DNA of 16,176 nt from contig SFCP01000031.1 of NCBI GenBank assembly GCA_004558535.1, forward strand, positions 1 to 16,176, written 5' to 3'. A program made the translations under genes and the position numbers. This stretch comes from Bacteroidales bacterium (GTDB lineage: Bacteria > Bacteroidota > Bacteroidia > Bacteroidales > Bacteroidaceae). The first letter of the stretch is position 1. Each line of letters begins with the position of its first letter. Below the pieces are notes generated by a model. It was given only the letters and a program-made list of their open reading frames with translations. It was not told where the DNA came from and ran no database searches. This document shows, piece by piece, positions 1 to 7,629 of this stretch.

Positions 1-2936
1 CAAACCGGCTGAAAGATTTGGGATTTCGACCCTGCGACTATGTCTATGAGCCGGGCGAATTTGCGGTGCGCGGCAGCCTGCTTGACGTTTTCTCTTTCTC
101 CTCGGAATATCCCTACCGCATCGACTTCTTCGGCGATGAAGTGGACAGCATCCGCACATTCGAGGTGCAAAGCCAGCTTTCGCGCGATTCGAAAGACAGC
201 GTGTCCATAGTGCCCGACGTAGAAACGGGGAACGGCACCACCGTCCCCTTTACGGATTTCCTGCCGCCCGAAACCGTAGTGGCGGCGCCGCACATCGATT
301 TATTTATCGAACGCACCGACCGGATCTACGAGGAGGGATTTAGTCGGCAAGCCTTAGAGGAACAGGCCGCCATGGCCGAAGCACAACCCGAAAGTACGGC
401 TGAAAACCACCCGCTGGACCGCGAGAAGCTACTGATCAGCGGAAAGGACCTGTTCGACGGCCTGCATCCCTTGCGCCGCATCGATTTCGGCAACCGCCCC
501 GTGGGCACACCTGCCGCCACCGTGCACTTCGAGATACAGGCACAGCCGCTGTTCCACAAAAACTTCACCCTCCTGCACGACAACCTTGTCCAACTGCGAC
601 GCGAGGGCTACACCGTCTACATTCTGGCCGACAGTACGAAGCAGCACGAGCGTCTGCGCGACATCCTGCGGGAGCTGGACGAGGCCGGAGGTGACACCGG
701 CGAACAGCTTTTCCTGCCTGTCAGTCGGACCCTGCACGAAGGATTTACGGACGCCGAACTGAAAGTAGCCTGCTTCACGGACCATCAGATTTTTGACCGT
801 TTCCACAAATACAGCCTGCGCAGCGATCGGGCGCGCGACACGAAGATGGCTCTCTCGCTCAAGGAACTGATGCAGTTTGAGCCGGGCGACTACGTGGTCC
901 ACGTAGACCATGGCGTGGGACGCTTTGCCGGTCTGGTACGAGTGCCCGGCGCAGACGGAGCGATGCAGGAGATGATCAAGATTGTCTTTCGCAACGATGA
1001 CGTGGTCTTCGTCTCGATTCACGCCCTGCACAAAGTATCGAAATACAAAGGCAAGGAGGGAGAACCGCCCAAGATGAGCCGCCTCGGCACAGGCGCCTGG
1101 GAGAAGATGAAGGAGCGCACGAAGAAAAAGCTCAAGGACATCGCACGCGACCTCATCCAACTGTATTCACGCCGGCGCGAGACGAAGGGATTTGCCTTCT
1201 CGCCGGACTCCTTCCTGCAGCACGAACTGGAAGCGGGCTTTGCCTACGAAGACACGCCCGACCAGCTGCGCGTTACCCGCGAGGTGAAAGCCGACATGGA
1301 AAAGGCGCAGCCGATGGACCGTCTGGTATGCGGCGACGTGGGCTTCGGCAAGACGGAAATTGCCGTGCGTGCAGCGCTGAAAGCCGTGGTCGACAACAAG
1401 CAGGTGGCCGTTCTGGTGCCCACTACGGTGCTGGCACTACAGCACTACCAGACCTTTGCCTCGCGCCTGGCCGACTTTCCGGTGCGCGTGGACTACCTGA
1501 GCCGTGCCCGCACCGCTACACAAACCCGCGAAGTGCTGAAGGACCTGGCCGAGGGCCGCATCAACATCATCATCGGCACGCACAAACTCATTGGAAAGAG
1601 CGTAAAATTTCACGATTTAGGACTGCTCATCATCGACGAGGAGCAAAAGTTTGGCGTCAGCGTGAAAGAACGGCTGCGCCAGCTGAAAGTCAACGTGGAC
1701 ACGCTGACCATGTCGGCCACTCCCATTCCCCGCACGCTGCAATTCTCGCTGATGGGCGCCCGCGACTTCTCGGTCATCCAGACACCGCCGCCCAACCGCC
1801 ACCCCATCCGCACGGAAATCCACACCTTCAGCCATGAGGTCATCGCCGACGCCGTCAATTTCGAAATGAGCCGCAACGGACAGGTCTACATCGTGACCAA
1901 CCGCATCGCCGCCCTGCCCAACCTGGCGCAACTCGTACAGAAATACGTGCCGGACGCCCGCGTGGCCATCGGACACGGACAAATGCCGCCCGCTGAACTG
2001 GAGAAAATTGTACTGGATTTCGTAAACTACGACTTCGACGTGCTCATCTCGACGACTATCGTGGAGAACGGTATCGACATCCCCAACGCAAATACAATTA
2101 TCATCGACGCAGCCCACACCTTCGGCCTGTCGGACCTGCACCAGATGCGCGGCCGTGTGGGCCGCGGCAACAAAAAAGCCTTCTGCTACCTGCTGGCGCC
2201 GCCTCTCGCCCTGCTCAAGGACGATTCGCGCCGACGACTGCAAGCTATCGAGAACTTCAGCGACCTGGGCAGCGGCATTCATATCGCCATGCAGGACCTG
2301 GACATCCGCGGCGCGGGCAACCTGCTGGGTGCGGAGCAGAGCGGATTTATCGCCGACCTTGGCTATGAAACCTACCAGAAGATTTTGGCCGAGGCCGTGG
2401 CCGAACTGAAGAACGAAGAGTTCGGAGAACTTTTTGCCGAGGAAGCGAAGAAGCAGACAGAGCTGACCGGCGAAGCCTTTGTCGACGATTGCACAGTAGA
2501 GTGTGACCTGCGCGCCTACTTCCCCGAGGACTACGTGCCGGGCAGTGCCGAGCGTATGCTCCTCTACCGTGAGCTGGACAATCTGAGCAGCGATGCAGAG
2601 TTGGCCTCCTTCCGCCAACGCATGCAGGACCGTTTCGGTCCGCTGCCGCCCGAGGGCGAGGAATTGCTCTGCATCGTTCCTCTGCGACGCCTTGGGCGCA
2701 AAGCCGGCGCCGAACGCCTGATTCTGAAAAACGGCATCATGCTGCTGCACTTTGTCAGCCACCCGGACAGCCCGTTCTACGCCAGCGCGGCCTTTGACCA
2801 CATCATCCACTACGCCACCACGCACTTCCGTAGCTGCGAACTGCGCGAAGACAACGGCCGCCGACGCATGACGGTGCGCGGCATCAAGCGCGTGGAGGAC
2901 GCCGTGGCTACGCTGCGCGAAATGCTGGGCGAGTAG
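1..2936 (+). CDS. mfd: Transcription-repair coupling factor Mfd (5'-truncated by window edge)
   Basis: Mfd is a cytoplasmic ATP-driven DNA translocase that dislodges RNA polymerase stalled at lesions and recruits UvrA for nucleotide excision repair. The frame is open from base 3 (first residues NRLKDLGF), so the gene starts upstream. The TTG at 18 is internal and not a start. About 977 residues are visible; family members are roughly 1120-1150, so about 150 N-terminal residues are missing. Seen in order: the rest of the UvrB-like module; the polymerase-interaction (CarD/Tudor-like) domain around bases 860-1060 (EPGDYVVHVDHGVGRF); Walker A GDVGFGKT at 1332-1355; DEEQ box at 1635-1646; SATPIPRT near 1715-1737; helicase motif VI QMRGRVGRG near 2142-2168; and the C-terminal autoinhibitory domain from about 2480. 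All ATPase motifs are intact. It converges on the starch cluster and is functionally unrelated to it. Confidence 0.97.
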   Translation, partial: NRLKDLGFRPCDYVYEPGEFAVRGSLLDVFSFSSEYPYRIDFFGDEVDSIRTFEVQSQLSRDSKDSVSIVPDVETGNGTTVPFTDFLPPETVVAAPHIDLFIERTDRIYEEGFSRQALEEQAAMAEAQPESTAENHPLDREKLLISGKDLFDGLHPLRRIDFGNRPVGTPAATVHFEIQAQPLFHKNFTLLHDNLVQLRREGYTVYILADSTKQHERLRDILRELDEAGGDTGEQLFLPVSRTLHEGFTDAELKVACFTDHQIFDRFHKYSLRSDRARDTKMALSLKELMQFEPGDYVVHVDHGVGRFAGLVRVPGADGAMQEMIKIVFRNDDVVFVSIHALHKVSKYKGKEGEPPKMSRLGTGAWEKMKERTKKKLKDIARDLIQLYSRRRETKGFAFSPDSFLQHELEAGFAYEDTPDQLRVTREVKADMEKAQPMDRLVCGDVGFGKTEIAVRAALKAVVDNKQVAVLVPTTVLALQHYQTFASRLADFPVRVDYLSRARTATQTREVLKDLAEGRINIIIGTHKLIGKSVKFHDLGLLIIDEEQKFGVSVKERLRQLKVNVDTLTMSATPIPRTLQFSLMGARDFSVIQTPPPNRHPIRTEIHTFSHEVIADAVNFEMSRNGQVYIVTNRIAALPNLAQLVQKYVPDARVAIGHGQMPPAELEKIVLDFVNYDFDVLISTTIVENGIDIPNANTIIIDAAHTFGLSDLHQMRGRVGRGNKKAFCYLLAPPLALLKDDSRRRLQAIENFSDLGSGIHIAMQDLDIRGAGNLLGAEQSGFIADLGYETYQKILAEAVAELKNEEFGELFAEEAKKQTELTGEAFVDDCTVECDLRAYFPEDYVPGSAERMLLYRELDNLSSDAELASFRQRMQDRFGPLPPEGEELLCIVPLRRLGRKAGAERLILKNGIMLLHFVSHPDSPFYASAAFDHIIHYATTHFRSCELREDNGRRRMTVRGIKRVEDAVATLREMLGE

Positions 2937-2981
2937 CCGGAGGCCGGGCGCGGCTGTGAACATCAAGTCGCTACCATGTGC

Positions 2982-3000
2982 TCAGAAAACGTCAGAAAAC
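2982..3000. repeat. Short tandem direct repeat (TCAGAAAAC twice)
   Basis: Two exact copies of TCAGAAAAC lie at 2982-2990 and 2992-3000, one base apart, in the 214-bp gap between the convergent mfd and amylase genes. The rest of that gap upstream of the terminator shows no gene. No function can be assigned and it may be chance. Confidence 0.4.
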
Positions 3001-3063
3001 ACTTCCAGCAGCTCCCCCAAAAGCCAGTGCCCTACCCTCTGGAACAACGCGCTGGCAGACGCC

Positions 3064-3114
3064 AAAAACAAAGAGACTGTGTCGTAATGTCAATGTTACG
3101 ACACAGTCTCTTTG
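3064..3114 (-). terminator. Rho-independent terminator of the alpha-amylase gene (perfect 19-bp stem)
   Basis: Arms 3069-3087 and 3096-3114 are perfectly complementary over 19 bp around an 8-base loop (TGTCAATG). On the minus strand the stem is followed by TTTTT (complement of 3064-3068), and the stem begins 36 bases past the amylase stop codon, so it fits the end of that gene. A smaller 7-bp stem (ATTCCCA/TGGGAAT, 3125-3131 and 3142-3148) sits between the stop and this terminator. Reading from mfd, the stem is followed by only a weak T run, although it may act in both directions. The length and perfection of the stem are unusual and resemble short inverted-repeat elements. Confidence 0.85.
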
Positions 3115-3150
3115 ATAAAGGGATATTCCCAACGCGATGAGTGGGAATGC

Positions 3151-4638
3151 TTATCGCACCACGAACTTGTGGGAGGTATCGGCCACACGGACCACATAAC
3201 TGCCCGGATCAAGCGGGAGAGACAACGTGGCAGCGCGTCCGCTAAAGAGGGTACGGCCATCTGCCGACACTACCTGCACCGCTACGGGAGCTTCGCACTG
3301 CACCGACAGGTTCTTTCCGCTAACTGAGACGGCGGGAGTCGCCACTACGGTGTGGATGCCCTGCAGGTTGTCGGACAAGTAATACCACCAGTTAGATCCA
3401 TTGCAAGCCAAGTAGTAGCCCTCGGGCACAGTGCGGGGCGCAGCAAATCCGATACGGCAAATCAGGCTGCCGTTCTTGCCTTCGGACAGGCTTTCGTAGT
3501 ACTTGTCACGAACCGTCACGGTGACATTGCTTTGGCTGTGCAGACCGGCAGCACGGCGGGCGGCTACCTGATTGCGTATGGCCGACTTGTAAGCCTTCCA
3601 ATGCGGCCAAAATACACAGGGCACACCGGGAGCCGAAAGGATAAAGGCATAGGCCTGTTCCACATAGCCTGTAAACTTGTTGGCATCGCGGTAAGTGTCG
3701 TGGTTGTCGACGAAGGTGACAGCGTAGCGGTTGTAATTGTGGTGGTGAATCATACCTGCGGGACGCCAGGTGGTGTTGTCCTCAATCCAACTCATCTTGG
3801 AGTAATCGGACTTGGCCAGCCCGTCGTTCAAGGCGGCATACTTCATGGGGAAGTCAAAGGCCATGGACTGCATGTCGGTAGAGTTAATCCACGCAGCCAC
3901 CTTGTCATAGCTGCCATCCCAATACTCGCCCACCGAAAGGTAGGGTTGCGTAGCCTTGTTGTAAAGGCCGACATATTCGCCGGCAAATCCTTTGACAAAG
4001 TCATAGCGCCAGCCATCATAGCCGTACTCGCCGTGCAACCAATTCAGATAGGCCTTCACATCCGCCTGTACATAGGCGGAGGTATGGTCCAGGTCGCGGG
4101 CACCGCCCCAGTTCTCGCCGGTATCAGCAGCGCCGCCGGCTGTGCCATACCATGCTCCCGAGGATGCATCCGTATTCATCTCGTCATTGCTACAGATGTG
4201 CTCGGCCGTCAGCTGGTAGCTGCCGTAGGTACCAAAGTCATCGGCGGTAAAGTTGCCCCAGCCGGTGTCGCCGGCACGATGGTTGACCACGATATCGGCT
4301 ATGACGCGGACACCATTGGCATGAAAGTCGGCAATCAGGGCTTTCAAATCAGCCGCCGTACCCCAGCAGGAGGTCTGGTTGTTCCACTGGCGCGGGTGAT
4401 AGCCCACATTGTTGCCACCGACAGCTCCGCCGCCCTCGGCCGATGCTGAAGGGGGCAGCCAGACGGCGGTGAAAGTCTTGCCCAACTCGGACACACTTTC
4501 GCGCAACTGGGCCCAGCCGGTTTCTTTCTGAGAGTCCCAATAAAATCCCTGCAACATTATATCCTGGCTTTCGGCAGGCGCCTGCGCCGCAAGCGTCATG
4601 GGCAGGAACAAGGCAGCAAAAAGTAGTTTTCTCTTCAT
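3151..4638 (-). CDS. Secreted GH13 alpha-amylase with type IX-like C-terminal tail
   Basis: Endo-acting alpha-1,4-glucan hydrolase of glycoside hydrolase family 13, 495 residues. The start at 4638 is chosen because it gives a clean signal peptide (MKRKLLFAALFLPMTLAAQA); a 20-codon in-frame extension to 4698 would bury it. There is no lipobox cysteine, so unlike SusG it is not a lipoprotein. Conserved GH13 regions: DIVVNH 115-120; GWRYDFVKG 209-217 with nucleophile Asp213; GEYWD with acid/base Glu238; FVDNHD 309-314 with Asp314. The early MLQGFYWD and the VGEYWD motif resemble the plant/archaeal-type subfamilies (GH13_6/7) rather than SusA or SusG. A beta-sandwich follows the barrel. The last 45-50 residues (VQVVSADGRTL...GSYVVRV...KFVVR) look like a type IX sorting domain. 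It lies behind the ompA terminator, so it probably has its own promoter, which I could not identify. Confidence 0.93.
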   Translation of the reverse strand: MKRKLLFAALFLPMTLAAQAPAESQDIMLQGFYWDSQKETGWAQLRESVSELGKTFTAVWLPPSASAEGGGAVGGNNVGYHPRQWNNQTSCWGTAADLKALIADFHANGVRVIADIVVNHRAGDTGWGNFTADDFGTYGSYQLTAEHICSNDEMNTDASSGAWYGTAGGAADTGENWGGARDLDHTSAYVQADVKAYLNWLHGEYGYDGWRYDFVKGFAGEYVGLYNKATQPYLSVGEYWDGSYDKVAAWINSTDMQSMAFDFPMKYAALNDGLAKSDYSKMSWIEDNTTWRPAGMIHHHNYNRYAVTFVDNHDTYRDANKFTGYVEQAYAFILSAPGVPCVFWPHWKAYKSAIRNQVAARRAAGLHSQSNVTVTVRDKYYESLSEGKNGSLICRIGFAAPRTVPEGYYLACNGSNWWYYLSDNLQGIHTVVATPAVSVSGKNLSVQCEAPVAVQVVSADGRTLFSGRAATLSLPLDPGSYVVRVADTSHKFVVR

Positions 4639-4768
4639 AGCGTATTTTACAATAAATCGGAGGTTTATGCGCGTCAATAGCCCTTGCAGCAGCGGCACGC
4701 CGTTTCATGCCTGAATCCGCACGATTTAACCGGTAGCACGAAGCCGCGCGGCAGCAGCAAGGACTGCG

Positions 4769-4812
4769 CAAAAACAAATGCAAGGCGAGCCCGGTTGCAG
4801 ACTCGCCTTGCA
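4769..4812 (-). terminator. Rho-independent terminator after the OmpA-family gene
   Basis: Perfect 11-bp stem (4779-4789 with 4802-4812) and a 12-base loop, starting 13 bases past the ompA stop codon. On the minus strand it is followed by TTTGTTTTTG (complement of 4769-4778), a good T tract. It marks the end of the upstream sus transcript and separates it from the amylase gene. The remaining 130 bases to the amylase start (4639-4768) contain no gene. Confidence 0.85.
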
Positions 4813-4825
4813 GCATAGGTTTCAC

Positions 4826-5968
4826 TTATTCTTTGGCTACGCCCAAGACGACGCGGTTGTCATCGTTGTTGGACTTAGGCTGTACGGTGTCGCCGTAGGA
4901 AGAAACTTCCAGACGGGAAGCATCGATGCCGTAGGTCTCAACCAACAACTTCTTCACTGTCTCGGCACGCTGCTCGGCATAGCGTTTGTTGATGGTGGGA
5001 TTTCCGGTACCGGCATCGGCATAACCCTTGATGGTAGCCTTGGCCGTGGGATGCTGCTTCAGCCACTCAGCGAACTGAGCCACCTTGTCGGCCTCGGTGC
5101 CCACGGGTTCCGTCTTGGCCAAACCGAAGAAGATTTCCACAGCGGTTTCAGCCTTGACAACAGGTTGGGGTTGCGGCTGCGGCTGCGGTTTGGGCTGCGG
5201 CTGGGGCTGAGGTTTGGGCTGGGGCTGCGGTTGAGGCTGAGGCTGCGGTTGCGGTTGAACCACAGGAGCAGGCTTGGCGGCTTTCTTGCCAAAGGTGTAG
5301 GTCAGACCCACCAAGGCCTGAAGCTGCCAATCGCGACCGGCGTTGTAGTTGATAGCATAGGTGCGGCTGCCAATGTGGTTGGCTGTGCCCTCCAGATTGA
5401 GGCTCCAATTGTTATTGAAGCGGAAGTCGAGGATAAGTCCCACACGGTCGTTGTGAGCTACGTGATTGTGGACACGGGAACCGACTTCGTCGCGGGCAGC
5501 GGCTGTTCCGTTCCATGCCAGGTTGGGGATGGCTTTGTAATTGTGTCCCCAGGCCTTGTTGATACCGATACCGCCGGTCAGGATAACGTTGAAGAAGTGA
5601 TCGTCCGTCTTGCTGAAAGCGTTGGTCAGGTTGATGAGGACATCGAGATTGGCGCCGACGTAGTCAAACTTGTAGGTGCCGTAGTCCACACCGCCAGCCT
5701 TGATACCTTCCTTGGACTTCCATCCGCTGACCTGGATGCGGGCACCCAGCGCGGGGCTGAAATAAGCACCGCCCTGCACTGCGCCGATGGGCGTCAGCAC
5801 ATCTTTCACTTTATAACCGCTGAGTACGGCTTGTCCGCCACCCTGTACACCTACAAACCACGAGGGATAGGTGCGGGTTTCGGTGGTTTCAGTTTGTTGT
5901 GCCTGCACAGTCTGCGCAATTCCCAAGGTGAGAGCGGCAGCTGCGAGCATTGTCTTTATGTTCATCAT
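4826..5968 (-). CDS. OmpA-family outer-membrane protein with Gln-Pro linker
   Basis: A 380-residue protein beginning at tandem ATGs (5968 and 5965; the true start could be either). Signal peptide to about residue 23-24 (TVQAQ); then an outer-membrane beta-barrel of about 200 residues ending in GLTYTFGKK. A linker of sixteen X-Pro dipeptides (238-269) follows, then a C-terminal OmpA/MotB-type peptidoglycan-binding domain (275-380) with TIKGYADAGTGNPTINKRYAEQRA and the conserved Asp/Arg positions of that fold. The expected role is to tie the outer membrane to the cell wall. It lies 99 bases downstream of susF with no recognisable promoter, and a strong terminator follows it, so it is probably the last gene of the sus transcript. 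The B. thetaiotaomicron sus locus has no such gene. A role in starch use is inferred from position only. Confidence 0.88.
   Translation of the reverse strand: MMNIKTMLAAAALTLGIAQTVQAQQTETTETRTYPSWFVGVQGGGQAVLSGYKVKDVLTPIGAVQGGAYFSPALGARIQVSGWKSKEGIKAGGVDYGTYKFDYVGANLDVLINLTNAFSKTDDHFFNVILTGGIGINKAWGHNYKAIPNLAWNGTAAARDEVGSRVHNHVAHNDRVGLILDFRFNNNWSLNLEGTANHIGSRTYAINYNAGRDWQLQALVGLTYTFGKKAAKPAPVVQPQPQPQPQPQPQPKPQPQPQPKPQPQPQPQPVVKAETAVEIFFGLAKTEPVGTEADKVAQFAEWLKQHPTAKATIKGYADAGTGNPTINKRYAEQRAETVKKLLVETYGIDASRLEVSSYGDTVQPKSNNDDNRVVLGVAKE
5162..5257 (-). repeat. Hexamer-type tandem repeat encoding (Gln-Pro)n linker
   Basis: Ninety-six bases encode sixteen dipeptides inside the OmpA-family gene: seven QP, one KP, three QP, one KP, four QP. 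Codons vary between CAA/CAG and CCG/CCC/CCT, so the repeat is imperfect at DNA level. It is still a plausible site for slippage in steps of six bases, which would change linker length without breaking the frame. Confidence 0.9.
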
Positions 5969-6015
5969 AATGTTTCTTGTTTTTAGGAGCGGAGAAGCGC
6001 GGTCGGTCACCCATC

Positions 6016-6029
6016 GGTGCGAAAGCACC
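6016..6029 (-). other. Intercistronic hairpin, susF-ompA gap
   Basis: Perfect 5-bp stem GGTGC/GCACC around a four-base loop (TTTC on the transcribed strand) in the 99-base gap between susF and ompA. No T tract follows, so it is not an evident terminator. It could be an RNA processing or stability element. Confidence 0.45.
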
Positions 6030-6067
6030 TCTCCACCCGCTTTGTTTTACAGATTGATGTCAGTCGA

Positions 6068-7522
6068 TTAATGCCGCTTGGCCACTTTCTTCTTGGCTGC
6101 TGCGGGGGTCACAGTGCAGTAGATTTTCTCGTTATTGGTGCGCTCGGCAAACAATTTCACGGTGTAGGTGCCGGCAGATACGCTGATATTGGCGCCATCC
6201 TGTGCCAAGTCGTCTACGGTGCCGCCCAAATTGATACCCCAATCGGCGTTGGCGCGGAATTTGAACTCGCCATCCGTCAGCGTAGTGGTCACCTGCCAGC
6301 AGCCTTCCGCGGCATTCCATGTCATGTCGGTGTCCTCGTTCCAGCCATATGCGGTAGCACTGCCGATCAAGCCCCACTTTTCAATCTTCGTGGCCTCGAG
6401 AGTTCCCGAAGCTACATCAGCCTTGAGCATATAGAAGCCAGACACGGTGCAGTTGAGGTTGGAGCCACCACCCTGGGTGATAAAGGCGGGCAGAGAGGTG
6501 AAATTGCCGTAGTTGTACTCGCCATCATCCCAATTGCGGTGCTTGGTGAACTTGAACTCGCCATCCAGATTGGCAAAGCCCGTGTAGACGCCATCAAAGT
6601 TGGCACTGCGCAAAGCCGGCGCCGTAGCGGGCTTCCAGCCGGGGTTGCCGGGAACGAAGATGAACTCCTCGAAGCTCAACGCATCGACGTACATCTTGCC
6701 GTCCAGCATGTTGATGGTAATCTTGTACACCTTTGCGCCATCGGCACCGTACTGTACGAAAGCGTTGTCAGCACCGTTGACCTTTACGGAAAGGCCGGCT
6801 TCACGACGGTCGTCACCATTGGCGATATCGCTTCCGATGAGCTGCGTCCAGTCGCCACCCTGCAGAGGAGCAACCTGAGAGGCGGGCACGATGTTGAACC
6901 AGAAGTCAACACGCTCACCGTTCTCGTCGACGGGAGCAGGTACAGAGATAGTGAAGACGGGGTCATCGTACACGTCGGCACCGCTGTGGCTGAACTGCCA
7001 ATCCGTCACCGTGGCAGTAGACCAGCCATTCTGCGTACCGATGAGGTAGTAAGCATTTTCAATGACGGGGGCGGTCAGCGTAGCCAGAATGGTGGTGCTG
7101 CCCTGACGGCGCATAGCCTGTCCACCCACGTTGATATAAGCCGTCACATCGGCAGTCAGCTTGCGCTCCACAGGACGCTTCCCATAGAGGGTCTCGATGG
7201 CAGCGCGCAGGTCGCTCACAGCCACACGGCACTGGTTGTCGGCCTTCAGCTCAACAGATTCAGTGAGGCCTTCGCCGGTCAGTTTTACATCATAAGTGGT
7301 CGAGAAAGCTGCGTCGGTAGCACTTACCTCTGTCTGGAACAGCTGTACGCTGTCACCGGTAAGCTCTGCAAACTGAATCGGGGCCACATTGGTCACAGAC
7401 ATGGCCGTTACCTTGGTACCCTCAGGACCATTGGCCATAGGATCTGCCCAATCCGTGTAATCATCGTCGCAAGCCGTAAAAGCTGCAACCAGGGCTAATC
7501 CGAAAAATATCTTCTTAAACAT
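6068..7522 (-). CDS. susF: SusF-like starch-binding surface lipoprotein
   Basis: 484 residues, essentially the length of B. thetaiotaomicron SusF (485). It is predicted to bind starch at the cell surface without cutting it. Signal peptide with lipobox FTAC, lipidated Cys18, followed at once by DDDYTD, an acidic run of the kind that directs Bacteroidetes lipoproteins to the surface. An Ig-like N-terminal domain (about 20-150) precedes three starch-binding modules: about 157-283 (YYLIGTQNGW), 285-382 (FIFVPGNPGW...FKFTKHRNW) and 383-473 (WGLIGSATAYGW...FKFRANADW). The second and third keep Trp, Lys and Trp at likely ligand positions (W296/K324/W331; W394/K421/W428). The first lacks an obvious Lys. 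The protein ends in an odd basic tail, AAAKKKVAKRH. Assigned SusF rather than SusE by length, three modules and gene order. Confidence 0.87.
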   Translation of the reverse strand: MFKKIFFGLALVAAFTACDDDYTDWADPMANGPEGTKVTAMSVTNVAPIQFAELTGDSVQLFQTEVSATDAAFSTTYDVKLTGEGLTESVELKADNQCRVAVSDLRAAIETLYGKRPVERKLTADVTAYINVGGQAMRRQGSTTILATLTAPVIENAYYLIGTQNGWSTATVTDWQFSHSGADVYDDPVFTISVPAPVDENGERVDFWFNIVPASQVAPLQGGDWTQLIGSDIANGDDRREAGLSVKVNGADNAFVQYGADGAKVYKITINMLDGKMYVDALSFEEFIFVPGNPGWKPATAPALRSANFDGVYTGFANLDGEFKFTKHRNWDDGEYNYGNFTSLPAFITQGGGSNLNCTVSGFYMLKADVASGTLEATKIEKWGLIGSATAYGWNEDTDMTWNAAEGCWQVTTTLTDGEFKFRANADWGINLGGTVDDLAQDGANISVSAGTYTVKLFAERTNNEKIYCTVTPAAAKKKVAKRH

Positions 7523-7589
7523 ACGATTTCAAATTAAGTTTGTGATTAGATAAGGCGGAGCAGGACGGCGGTCCGATGTTGCCGCTCGC

Positions 7590-7608
7590 GGCAGGCCGAA
7601 GCCCTGCC
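7590..7608 (-). other. Intercistronic hairpin with cUUCGg loop, susE-susF gap
   Basis: A 7-bp stem with one bulged base surrounds a UUCG loop closed by C-G when read on the operon strand, which is the extra-stable tetraloop class. An alternative overlapping hairpin (TGCCG/CGGCA, 7580-7593) uses part of the same sequence, and a further small GGAC/GTCC stem lies at 7563-7574. The 107-base gap contains no gene, and no T tract follows the stems. Confidence 0.55.
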
Positions 7609-7629
7609 CCGCATGTGATTATCCCTTCT

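Noticed and set aside
18..20. TTG at 18 as the start codon of mfd.
   Set aside because: The frame is open to the window edge and upstream codons (NRLKD) continue the Mfd sequence, so the gene is cut by the window rather than starting here.
1328..1837. Open frame of 169 codons overlapping mfd in another phase.
   Set aside because: It is arginine/histidine/proline-rich, matches no family, and lies wholly within the conserved ATPase region of mfd.
4649..4677. An Escherichia coli-like promoter on the minus strand before the amylase gene: TTGACG, 17 bases, TATTGT.
   Set aside because: The primary sigma factor of Bacteroidetes recognises TTTG and TAnnTTTG rather than this pattern, and the start site would lie almost at the ATG. 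Probably coincidence, though some promoter must exist in 4639-4768.
4639..4698. Longer amylase reading frame starting at 4698 with 20 additional residues.
   Set aside because: The extension would place charged residues before a perfect signal peptide that begins with the methionine at 4638.
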